DNA of 64,000 nt. Source: Cryobacterium sp. PH31-O1 (GTDB lineage Bacteria > Actinomycetota > Actinomycetes > Actinomycetales > Microbacteriaceae). The notes beneath the pieces are model-generated. The model ran no database searches. It was not told where the DNA came from and saw only the letters and a list, made by a program, of their open reading frames with translations. This document shows positions 16,267 to 23,269 of the stretch, one piece after another. A program made the position numbers and the translations under genes. Within the stretch, counting starts at the first letter, position 1, and each line of letters opens with the position of its first letter. Location of the stretch: contig NZ_JASITB010000008.1 of NCBI RefSeq assembly GCF_030063455.1, forward strand, positions 62,001 through 126,000, read 5' to 3'.

Positions 16267-18054
16267 CTAGGCCCGAAGAGCCGTGGTTCGTACCTGGTCG
16301 ACGGACAGGCCGTCGTCGGCGATGACGACGGCGTAGTCGTCGAGTGCCTTCTGTCGGGACAGCACGCCGTCCCGCACTTCGGCCAGCACCTTGGAGACCG
16401 CCCGCTTTCTCGGATCGCCGTAGCCGGCTCCTCCCCCACTGATGGATTCCATGCGCGTTCCCGACGGCAGCTCGATGATTTCTTTGGAGCCCCACAGGTG
16501 CTCCCGCCCATCGGGATAGGTGACGGTGATTTCGTTGAGGCCGGAGTCTGCGCCCCCGAACAGTCCCTGGGCCGGAACGGCTCCTTCGTGGCGAACGTTG
16601 TCTCCGAGGGTGACGCCGTGCTGGTGCTCGCCGTAGTTGCGCCAGGCGGTTCGGGTGCCCATTCCGCCCCTGAACTCTCCAGCGCCGGCCGAGTCGGGCA
16701 GGTATTCCAGATACTCGAGGAAGTGCGGGGAGGTCAGTTCAAACATCTCCGGGTCGGGAGCACGCATCTGGCCGGCGGTGCCGGTGAACCCGAGCGCGTC
16801 CCAGCCGTCGGTGCCGAGCATTCCTCCGGGTCCGGTGCGCTGAAACACCGTGAGGGTGCCGAACGCCTCGTTGGTGCGCGGGTCCACACCGTGAGTGGAG
16901 GTGCAGAGGTATTTATTCCACCCGGCCGTGACCCGATCTGGAAGAATGCCGGACAGGGCGGTCATGATGCATTCGACGACCTCATCGCACATCTGGTTGC
17001 CGAAGACCGTTGCGGCCGGAAACCGCGGGTTGAGCAGCGACCCTTCCCGAAACACCGTCTTGATCGGTTCGAAGAGCCCCTGGTTGGTTGGAATATTGAT
17101 GCCGCCCGCAGCCATGATCATGAGGAAGGCGATGCGTACGGCCCCCTTGGCCGATGCCGGCGGCATGTTCGTAATACCGGGGGCCTGGTCGTCGCTCGCG
17201 GAGAAGTCGAAGGTAATCTCTTCGCCCTTGATTTCGATTTCGCAGGCGATCTTGTACTTCTTGGTGGTGTCGAACCCGTCGGAGACCATCCAGCTCTCGC
17301 CGTAGTAGTGCCCGTCGGCCCACCGGCCGACCTCGGCCCGCACCTGGCGTGCCGAGCTTTCCAGGATGTAGTTCATGTGGTCTTCGTAGGTTTCCAGCGT
17401 GTAGCGGTGGATGACCTCGACGAGGCGGCGGCCGCCCACCGTGCAGCAGCCGATCATCGACTTAATATCTTCCATGACAAAGTCCATGCGAATGTTCGCG
17501 GCGATGAAATCCCAGACGTCGCGTTGCAGCACACCGCGGTGCACAATCTTGACCGGCGGAATTCGCAAGGCCTCCTGCCAGATGTCCTTCGCGTTCGGGT
17601 CGTAGCCTCCCGCCGTCATTCCGCCGATGTCCGCCATGTGACCCTTGGCGGCCATCCAGCCGACGAGGCCGCCGTCGGCGAAAACCGGCACGTAGATCCC
17701 GGTGTCGGCATTCTGATTGCCGCCGGAATACACGTCGTTGTGAATGATGACATCGCCCTCGTGCACGTCATCGCCGTAGTAGTTGATGATGAATTCGAGT
17801 GAGGGGTGCGCGCCGAACGCGATGATGGCGGCGAATTCCGCCTGGGCGAGGGTATTGCCGTGCTTGTCGAACACGACAGTTACCAGGTCGCCGATCTCGT
17901 TGAAGATGGGCGAACGGGACGACCGCATGAGCATGCCGGCCATTTCTTTCGCGATCGCGTCGACCCGGCGCTGCAGCACCGACGCGGTGATGGGGTCGAT
18001 CTTGGTTTTGGTGGCCGATGAACTTGTAGTCGATGAACTAGTAGTCGATGACAT
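16267..18054 (-). CDS. hyuB: Hydantoinase/oxoprolinase B subunit
   Basis: The 595-residue B subunit of an ATP-dependent lactam hydrolase, partner of HyuA. After a low-complexity Ser/Thr N-terminus come family motifs: IDPITASVLQRRVDAIAKEM, SPIFNEIGDLVTVVFD, HNDVYSGGNQNADTG, and the C-terminal GGGAGYGDPRKR. The Ser/Thr leader is written by a short DNA repeat (TAGTCGATGAACT-type units near 18025-18050). AAAGGAAA precedes the ATG at 18054. The start overlaps the end of the M24-fold gene by 17 bp, so the two are coupled. Confidence 0.88.
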   Translation of the reverse strand: MSSTTSSSTTSSSATKTKIDPITASVLQRRVDAIAKEMAGMLMRSSRSPIFNEIGDLVTVVFDKHGNTLAQAEFAAIIAFGAHPSLEFIINYYGDDVHEGDVIIHNDVYSGGNQNADTGIYVPVFADGGLVGWMAAKGHMADIGGMTAGGYDPNAKDIWQEALRIPPVKIVHRGVLQRDVWDFIAANIRMDFVMEDIKSMIGCCTVGGRRLVEVIHRYTLETYEDHMNYILESSARQVRAEVGRWADGHYYGESWMVSDGFDTTKKYKIACEIEIKGEEITFDFSASDDQAPGITNMPPASAKGAVRIAFLMIMAAGGINIPTNQGLFEPIKTVFREGSLLNPRFPAATVFGNQMCDEVVECIMTALSGILPDRVTAGWNKYLCTSTHGVDPRTNEAFGTLTVFQRTGPGGMLGTDGWDALGFTGTAGQMRAPDPEMFELTSPHFLEYLEYLPDSAGAGEFRGGMGTRTAWRNYGEHQHGVTLGDNVRHEGAVPAQGLFGGADSGLNEITVTYPDGREHLWGSKEIIELPSGTRMESISGGGAGYGDPRKRAVSKVLAEVRDGVLSRQKALDDYAVVIADDGLSVDQVRTTALRA

Positions 18055-19222
18055 TGACGTTTCCTTTCGTCAGGCAGTGCAGGGCGGTGCTGAATTCAGA
18101 GAGTTTGCGGGCTCCGGAGGGCTCGACGACGAAGGTGTCGGACATGTATCCACTTCGTTTCTTGGCGTGATCGACCACCATCGGGTGAATCGTGAACACG
18201 TTACCGACTTCGATCGTGTCGGTGGCCTGGCCGCCATCATCTTCGACAACGTCCAGCCCGATCCACGGTTGCTCCAGCACATCCAGCCCGAGCGAATGGC
18301 CGGACCAATAGGAGGAGACCGCGCCCTCGGATTCGATGGCCTCCAGAACTGCCCGCTGCACCACGTCGGGCGAAGCGCCGGGCTTCAGGCTCGTGGTGGC
18401 GGCGGCCATACCCTTCGACACCGCCCTGGCCATGCGAAGGTCGTCGTCGTGCGGTGTGGCGAAGGTGACCATGCGGGACAGTTCGGTCCAGTAACCGCGC
18501 GGGCCGACGATCTCGAAGGAGAAGGTGTGCAGGTCGTGCGCGGTGAGTTCCCGACCACGCGGCGGCGCGAAACTGGCCGACACCTGGTCGTTGAAAGTCT
18601 CGGTGTACATCGTGAGGAAAAGGGGATCCTCACCGCCGAGCTTGTAGCCCACCTTGTACATCTCCGCGCCGATTTCTCGTTCCGTCACGCCGGGGCGGGC
18701 GATTTCGAGCAGTCGCGTGAAGCACTGGTCGAGAACATAAGCGGACTCTTCCACACCGATGATCTCTTCCGGGCTCTTGACCACGCGAATTTTCTCAAAG
18801 TTCGCGGAGTAGTCCAGAAACTCAATCGCGGGTAGCCCCTGGGTGAGGGCGAGGTATTCGTCGACCTTCATGATCTGGCCGAATCCGATGATGCCCACTC
18901 GCTTGACATTCTTTCGATCCGAGAAGACGTCGACCAGTCCCTGGCCGATCGTGCCAGGGAACCGGTAGTCGTCGACCCAGTCGGTGGTGGGCCGCCGGGC
19001 GCCGGCCAGGTTTCCAGACAGCACCACGATCGGCGCCTCATCCCTGAACATGACTGCATTACCCGAGCGGTGGCACAGGTTGTAGTCGGTGACATAGCGG
19101 AGGGCGCCCTTGTGACCCCGATAGTCGTTTGCCGCGAAGATCAGACAATCCATGTCGTTGTCTCGCATGGAGGCGTTGAGCAATTCCCAGCGGCGATCCC
19201 GCTCTTCCAGATTTGTACTCAC
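18038..19222 (-). CDS. M24 (creatinase/aminopeptidase P-fold) family protein with altered metal ligands
   Basis: A 394-residue pita-bread-fold protein, first gene of the minus-strand catabolic block. The C-terminal domain aligns with aminopeptidase P, but the metal ligands differ. The two Asp positions read as Glu (SFEIV and TELSRM), His is kept (WSGHSLGLDV), the TVEPG Glu is His (FTIHPM) and the last Glu is not conserved (GYMSDTF). This suggests a metal-independent, creatinase-like hydrolase or a non-peptidase. I chose GTG 19222, with GAGGAAG 11 bases upstream; GTG 19234 would place that site on the start itself. It may cleave an amide or C-N bond in the pathway. Confidence 0.75.
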   Translation of the reverse strand: MSTNLEERDRRWELLNASMRDNDMDCLIFAANDYRGHKGALRYVTDYNLCHRSGNAVMFRDEAPIVVLSGNLAGARRPTTDWVDDYRFPGTIGQGLVDVFSDRKNVKRVGIIGFGQIMKVDEYLALTQGLPAIEFLDYSANFEKIRVVKSPEEIIGVEESAYVLDQCFTRLLEIARPGVTEREIGAEMYKVGYKLGGEDPLFLTMYTETFNDQVSASFAPPRGRELTAHDLHTFSFEIVGPRGYWTELSRMVTFATPHDDDLRMARAVSKGMAAATTSLKPGASPDVVQRAVLEAIESEGAVSSYWSGHSLGLDVLEQPWIGLDVVEDDGGQATDTIEVGNVFTIHPMVVDHAKKRSGYMSDTFVVEPSGARKLSEFSTALHCLTKGNVNVIDY

Positions 19223-19247
19223 GGTACCGTCCACTTCCTCGGTTGAC

Positions 19248-19258
19248 TCGATGTCGAA
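19248..19258 (-). promoter_or_regulatory. TTCGACATCGA motif in the leader of the M24-hyuBA operon
   Basis: On the minus strand TTCGACATCGA, followed by GTCA and CC, lies 26 bases before the GTG start of the M24-fold gene. The same 11-mer followed by AGTCACC lies 29 bases before the Rieske alpha start on the other strand (20245-20255). Equal placement in the two operons flanking the IclR gene suggests a shared operator. Confidence 0.5.
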
Positions 19259-19336
19259 CTTGGTCTTTTCGTGCGCCTCTCGCCGGGCGATAGCCGGACT
19301 CTACAAAATAAGTTTTCCCTAGCGCAATAAGTCGTG

Positions 19337-19358
19337 TATAGATTCTCTTATGCGAAAT
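19337..19358 (+). promoter_or_regulatory. Leaderless promoter/operator at the IclR gene (TATAGATTCT-N6-CGAAAT)
   Basis: TATAGAT (19337-19343) is a good -10 element and ends 6 bases before the ATG at 19350, so the iclR mRNA may be leaderless. TTTTCC about 18 bases upstream could act as -35. The bipartite motif TATAGATTCT-N6-CGAAAT recurs exactly at 20163-20184 before the oxygenase operon. AATAAGT direct repeats (19307-19313, 19326-19332) lie just upstream. Confidence 0.5.
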
Positions 19359-20123
19359 CCAGAGCAGCAACCGCCCCTCGATTCGGTCGATCGGGCGCTG
19401 AAATTGATTGTGGCGTTGAGAAACGGCGAGGTCTTGAGCGTCAAATCCGCCGCTGAACGTCTCAATGTTGTGCCGTCAACGGCCCATCGACTGCTGGCCG
19501 CACTCTGCCATGGCGGCTTTGCCATGCAAAACCGGGAACGCCTCTACCGGGCCGGGCCGGAACTCGCCGCGTGGAGCGAAGCCTCCCGGTCAATCTCCAA
19601 CGTGCGGCAGATCGTGCGCCCCGAACTGGAAACACTGGTCGGCGTGCTTGACGAGACCGTTCAGGTCTGGGTTCTCGAGGGGCCCCAGGTGCGCTACGTC
19701 GACGGCGTGGAGAGCGACCAGACCCTGCGGATTCGGGTCGGAATGTGGGATCAGGTACCGGCCTACTGTTCGGCCGGGGGCAAAGCGCTCCTGGCAGCTC
19801 TGAGCAATTCCGAGATCGAGCAGCTGCACAGCGGCGGGCTTCCGCCGTGGCGCTCGACGCGCATCACGAGCGTCATTGCCTTGAAACGCCACCTGGCCAC
19901 GGTGCGCCAACAGGGGTACGCGACGAACATCGAGGAGGCCGCCCAGGGCGTCAACGGAATCGGCGTGGCCGTGCTCGACCGGCAAGGGCGACCCGTCGTG
20001 GCGATCAGCGCGGCAATTCCGAGCATCCGCTTCAGCAAGGAAAAGGTGGCCGCCTGCTCATCGGCTTTACTCAGCGCTGCGCACGCTGTCGAGAAGCGAC
20101 TGCTCACCACGGCCGGCGGCTAG
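19350..20123 (+). CDS. IclR-family transcriptional regulator of the catabolic island
   Basis: A 257-residue IclR-type regulator. Residues about 10-70 form the winged helix (LDSVDRALKLIVAL, then SVKSAAERLNVVPSTAHRLLAAL). The rest is the IclR effector domain (VGMWDQVPAYCSAGGKALLA, and GIGVAVLDRQGRPVVAIS). It is transcribed divergently from the M24-hyuBA operon and in the same direction as the oxygenase operon 160 bp downstream. IclR proteins often control aromatic degradation genes (PcaR, CatR-like in actinobacteria). Shared motifs on both sides make it the likely regulator of both operons, with an aromatic acid or amine as effector. Confidence 0.88.
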   Translation: MRNPEQQPPLDSVDRALKLIVALRNGEVLSVKSAAERLNVVPSTAHRLLAALCHGGFAMQNRERLYRAGPELAAWSEASRSISNVRQIVRPELETLVGVLDETVQVWVLEGPQVRYVDGVESDQTLRIRVGMWDQVPAYCSAGGKALLAALSNSEIEQLHSGGLPPWRSTRITSVIALKRHLATVRQQGYATNIEEAAQGVNGIGVAVLDRQGRPVVAISAAIPSIRFSKEKVAACSSALLSAAHAVEKRLLTTAGG

Positions 20124-20162
20124 AGAATCAGGTCGCATATTCTTCGCAGAGAAATTGAGTGA

Positions 20163-20184
20163 TATAGATTCTTCCTGACGAAAT
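20163..20184 (+). promoter_or_regulatory. Candidate promoter/operator of the oxygenase operon
   Basis: TATAGATTCT (20163-20172), six bases, then CGAAAT (20179-20184) repeats exactly the motif at the iclR start. TATAGAT could be the -10 element, placing transcription start near 20176. CGAAATTTCG (20179-20188) is a perfect 10-bp palindrome that could hold a repressor. Confidence 0.45.
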
Positions 20185-20239
20185 TTCGGACAACTCTATT
20201 TACCGCTCGAACTACCATCCTTAGGCTCGGCTCAATTCA

Positions 20240-20261
20240 GTGGCTTCGACATCGAAGTCAC
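20240..20261 (+). promoter_or_regulatory. Inverted repeat in the 5' leader of the oxygenase operon
   Basis: GTGGCTTCGA (20240-20249), two bases, then TCGAAGTCAC (20252-20261): the arms match at nine of ten positions and the mismatch is a G/T pair, so RNA could form a full stem. The core TTCGACATCGA is shared with the leader of the divergent M24-hyuBA operon. GAGGAG follows before the start at 20284. A protein operator is favoured because the core recurs in a second leader without the full stem. Confidence 0.5.
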
Positions 20262-20283
20262 CTTGTTCTGAGGAGCCGAACAG

Positions 20284-21606
20284 ATGGTCGACGTACTTTC
20301 AGTAGTGACGGATCCCCTGGATCCGGTGTCCGAAGGCTGGACCGCCCTCGTACAGGAGGACCGGGTTCACCGGTCGCTGTACACCGAGGATCGAGTCTTC
20401 GCCGAGGAAATGGTGAAGGTTTTCGGGCAGACCTGGGTGTATCTCGCCCACGAGTCCCAGCTTCCCGAGCCGAATTCGTTCGTGACCGGAAAACTCGGCC
20501 TGCGCCCCATCATCATCACGCGGGACCGCAAGGGGACCCTGCACGCTGTGTTCAATCGGTGTGCGCACCGCGCCGCAACCGTCTGCCGGGAAGAGACCGG
20601 TGTCGCGAAAAGTTTCCAGTGCCCCTACCACGGGTGGACTTTTCGCAACACCGGTGAGCTGGTCGGGGCTCCCTGGCCCGGCGGCTACGGCGACACTTTC
20701 AACAAAGACGAATTGGGACTTGGAAAGGTATCCCGCGTCGCAAGCTACCGCGGATTCATTTTCGGAACGCTCAACGAATCCGCGCCACAGCTCGAGGACT
20801 TTCTCGGCGAAGCGAAGCCCTGGCTGGACTACTGGATCGATCGCGCTCCGGAGGGAGAGGTCATCGTGCGCGCCGGCGCGCACCGTATGGTCTACCGCGG
20901 AAACTGGAAGCTCGCCTACGACAACGGCGGCGACGGGTACCACCCCTCGTTCTCACACCGGTCACTGCTGGAAATGGCATCGCGCCTCGGAGACAGCAAG
21001 GACATGTCGTACTTCGGCAAGACCCCCGACGACGGAGCAATGAAGATCTACTCGCTCGGCAACGGCCACAGCGTGATCGACCAGCGCCCGAATTTCGACG
21101 GACCGGGAAGTATCTGGGCCAACCAGCGGCCGCAACCGGGCCGGGAACACTTTGAGGAACTGATTCGAGCCCGCTATCCCGAGGACGCCGAACGGCTCCT
21201 TGACGTGAGCGCCGGAGCCCAGATCAACCTGAGTATCTTTCCGAACCTGCTGATCATCGGCAACCAAATCCAGGTTATCGAACCGCTGAGCGTGGACAAG
21301 ACACAGCTCGTCTGGAATGCCACGAGCATCGGCGGGGTGCCAGACGAAGTGAACACCATGCGCATGCGCACCCAGGAGGACTTTCCGGCGTTCGGCGAAC
21401 CGGACGACCAGGCGAACTTCGAAGAGGTGCAACGCGGGTTGGCCGTCACCGAGGTGGAGTGGATCCTCATGAACCGTGGCCTCAACGTGGACGGCTGGCA
21501 GACCCTGGACGCCAACGGTGTGGTGGTCTCGGCCGTGACCGACGAGATTCATATGCGCAGCTACTTCGAGGAATGGCTGCGCCTGATGGACGGGACGAAC
21601 CCATGA
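20284..21606 (+). CDS. Rieske ring-hydroxylating dioxygenase alpha subunit (aniline/benzoate dioxygenase-like)
   Basis: The catalytic subunit of a ring-hydroxylating dioxygenase, 440 residues. The Rieske [2Fe-2S] ligands are Cys93, His95, Cys113 and His116 (NRCAH and CPYHGW). The mononuclear iron site follows the D-x2-H-x4-H pattern at Asp216, His219 and His224 (GGDGYHPSFSH). The opening LVQEDRVHRSLYT resembles what I recall of aniline and related arylamine dioxygenases. With the beta subunit, ferredoxin and reductase downstream it would add O2 to the ring. A gamma-glutamyl ligase in the same operon points to an arylamine substrate, giving catechol after loss of ammonia. Confidence 0.88.
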   Translation: MVDVLSVVTDPLDPVSEGWTALVQEDRVHRSLYTEDRVFAEEMVKVFGQTWVYLAHESQLPEPNSFVTGKLGLRPIIITRDRKGTLHAVFNRCAHRAATVCREETGVAKSFQCPYHGWTFRNTGELVGAPWPGGYGDTFNKDELGLGKVSRVASYRGFIFGTLNESAPQLEDFLGEAKPWLDYWIDRAPEGEVIVRAGAHRMVYRGNWKLAYDNGGDGYHPSFSHRSLLEMASRLGDSKDMSYFGKTPDDGAMKIYSLGNGHSVIDQRPNFDGPGSIWANQRPQPGREHFEELIRARYPEDAERLLDVSAGAQINLSIFPNLLIIGNQIQVIEPLSVDKTQLVWNATSIGGVPDEVNTMRMRTQEDFPAFGEPDDQANFEEVQRGLAVTEVEWILMNRGLNVDGWQTLDANGVVVSAVTDEIHMRSYFEEWLRLMDGTNP

Positions 21607-22199
21607 CGATGCCGGGGATCGACTACTCCGACACATCACGCTGGTCCCACCACGTTGATGCCGATTTCTATGCAGATCTGGAGCATTTCGCGGAGCTGTT
21701 CACCGCGGATTGGGCTGTCGCCGACGTTGACGCGGCCCGGAGTGCCGAAGGATTCCTGGCCGCCGAGGCACGCCTGATTGACGAGGCACGGTTCAACGAC
21801 TGGGTCGAGCTATTCACGGACGATTGCTTGTATTGGGTGCCGATCAGTCCCGGCGGTGGCGACCCGCGGCGGGAGGTCTCCCACGCCTTCGACGACCGTC
21901 GGCGCCTGACCGACCGGGTCTTCTGGCTGCGCACCGGGCTGGCCTTCAGCCAGATTCCGCAGTCACGAACCCGCCGGGTGATCAGCAACGTCGAGGTACT
22001 CGACGACCCCGGAACCGGACTCCGCCTGGTGCGGTCGAACTTCATCGTGCACGAGTTTCGAGCCGGTGTCGGCAAGACCTACCCAGGCTGGTATGCGCAC
22101 GTCCTCGCACCCCACGGCGACGGCTGGAAGATCCGCCTGAAACAGGCGAACCTGCTCGACTCCGAGCACGGCCACGAAAATCTCACCCTGGTCTTCTGA
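21603..22199 (+). CDS. Ring-hydroxylating dioxygenase beta subunit
   Basis: A 198-residue small subunit of the alpha/beta dioxygenase, with the NTF2-like fold of this family. Recognisable parts are FLAAEARLIDEARFNDWVELFTDD followed by YWVPIS, DDRRRLTDRVFWLRTG, and SNFIVHEFRAG near the end. The ATG overlaps the stop of the alpha gene (ATGA), which fits the equal stoichiometry of the hexameric complex. It has no cofactor; it stabilises the alpha trimer. Confidence 0.88.
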   Translation: MTMPGIDYSDTSRWSHHVDADFYADLEHFAELFTADWAVADVDAARSAEGFLAAEARLIDEARFNDWVELFTDDCLYWVPISPGGGDPRREVSHAFDDRRRLTDRVFWLRTGLAFSQIPQSRTRRVISNVEVLDDPGTGLRLVRSNFIVHEFRAGVGKTYPGWYAHVLAPHGDGWKIRLKQANLLDSEHGHENLTLVF

Positions 22200-22209
22200 A
22201 AGGCAGCGC

Positions 22210-22491
22210 ATGAACGAGAACACTCGTGAGGCCACGCTCCTGCTTCGCCGGGAGAATGCGCTGCTCACGGAGAAGATCAAGCGTCTCGAGGGTGAAATCG
22301 CCACGATGCGCCCGGTGATCGCACAGGTCAAGCGGCTGAAGATCTGGGACTTTACGCCCTATAGCGTCGAGCTCGACGATTCCTGGCTCGCGCTCGACCG
22401 GGTCAACGCCGTTCAGCTGATGCAGGCCCTCGCCGGCACCGACCATTGGAGCCCATGGCATTCCCGCATCGAACCGAGGCCCCAGCCATGA
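22210..22491 (+). CDS. Small protein of unknown function with N-terminal coiled coil
   Basis: A 93-residue protein inside the dioxygenase operon. Residues about 5-45 are a clear heptad-type helix (LLLRRENALLTEKIKRLEGE). The C-terminal half is rich in aromatic residues (KIWDFTPYSVELDDSWLALD, DHWSPWH). It starts 10 bases after the beta subunit gene, behind AAAGGCAGC, and its stop overlaps the start of the amidotransferase (ATGA), so it is made with the pathway. I do not recognise the family. A dimeric assembly factor or accessory subunit for the oxygenase or ligase is possible. Confidence 0.7.
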   Translation: MNENTREATLLLRRENALLTEKIKRLEGEIATMRPVIAQVKRLKIWDFTPYSVELDDSWLALDRVNAVQLMQALAGTDHWSPWHSRIEPRPQP

Positions 22492-23198
22492 CCGGGACCG
22501 TGCTCATCGTCACCCACTTTGAGGGCACAGATCTCGAGTGGATTCACAACCTGGTGCAGGCGCGCGGCCTGCAGTCACAGGTCGTCCATCCGTTCGCCGG
22601 GGACGATCTTCCGGAGCTCGGCTCACTTGCAGCGGTGATCTCTCTGGGAGGCCCGCAGAGCGCCTATGACGGGGCGCGGCATCCGTTTCTCGTCGATGAA
22701 CGGACCTTCCTTGCTCGCGCGGTCGAGCAGCAGGTTCCCGTTCTGGGCATCTGCCTCGGGTCACAGATTCTGGCTCTCGCCCTCGGCGGCACTGTCGTTC
22801 CTGGCTCCCAGGGTCTGGAATGCGGACTCATCGACGTGCGGCTGGCTCCCGGCAACCACACCCTGCCGGAGGTGACGGGTCGATTCTTCTCCTTCCACAG
22901 CGACAGCTTTATTCCGCCGGTCGGAGCCGAGCTGCTGGCCGTCTCAGACCGCTATCCGCAAGCCTGGCGGTTCGGTTCCGCTCTCGCCATTCAGTTTCAC
23001 CCGGAAATTTCCCCGACCGGGATCCAGACGCTCCTGACCGTTGAAGCGGCCAAACTCACCGCCAACGGCGTCGACCTGGCCGAGCTGCTGAGCGCGGCGA
23101 TCCGAGACGAGGGGCGCGCGTGGACGAGCGCGCGACGAGTCATCGGCGGCTGGATCGACACCGCCGTGCTGGCAGGCGAGCGCCAGACGATTCCCTGA
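22488..23198 (+). CDS. Class I glutamine amidotransferase-like protein (TdnT/AtdA2-like)
   Basis: A 236-residue class I amidotransferase with an intact triad: Cys89 (GICLGSQ), His171 and Glu173 (FHPE). In aniline-degrading bacteria a protein of this type (TdnT/AtdA2) is encoded beside the gamma-glutamylanilide synthase and is thought to act on the glutamyl adduct. Here too it lies next to such a ligase gene. The ATG is four-base coupled to the small coiled-coil gene. A protective role, removing excess gamma-glutamyl-arylamine, is likely. A generic GMP-synthase-like function is less likely given the operon. Confidence 0.82.
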   Translation: MTGTVLIVTHFEGTDLEWIHNLVQARGLQSQVVHPFAGDDLPELGSLAAVISLGGPQSAYDGARHPFLVDERTFLARAVEQQVPVLGICLGSQILALALGGTVVPGSQGLECGLIDVRLAPGNHTLPEVTGRFFSFHSDSFIPPVGAELLAVSDRYPQAWRFGSALAIQFHPEISPTGIQTLLTVEAAKLTANGVDLAELLSAAIRDEGRAWTSARRVIGGWIDTAVLAGERQTIP

Positions 23199-23269
23199 CG
23201 GACTGATCCGTACCTGTTCCATCACCCGAACGCGGCCCCACCGGAGCCGCACAATCAAGGAGCACTCAC

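Noticed and set aside
20124-20283. Small RNA gene between iclR and the oxygenase operon
   Set aside because: The palindromes here fit operator and promoter functions; there is no terminator-like hairpin with a T-run to define an RNA 3' end.
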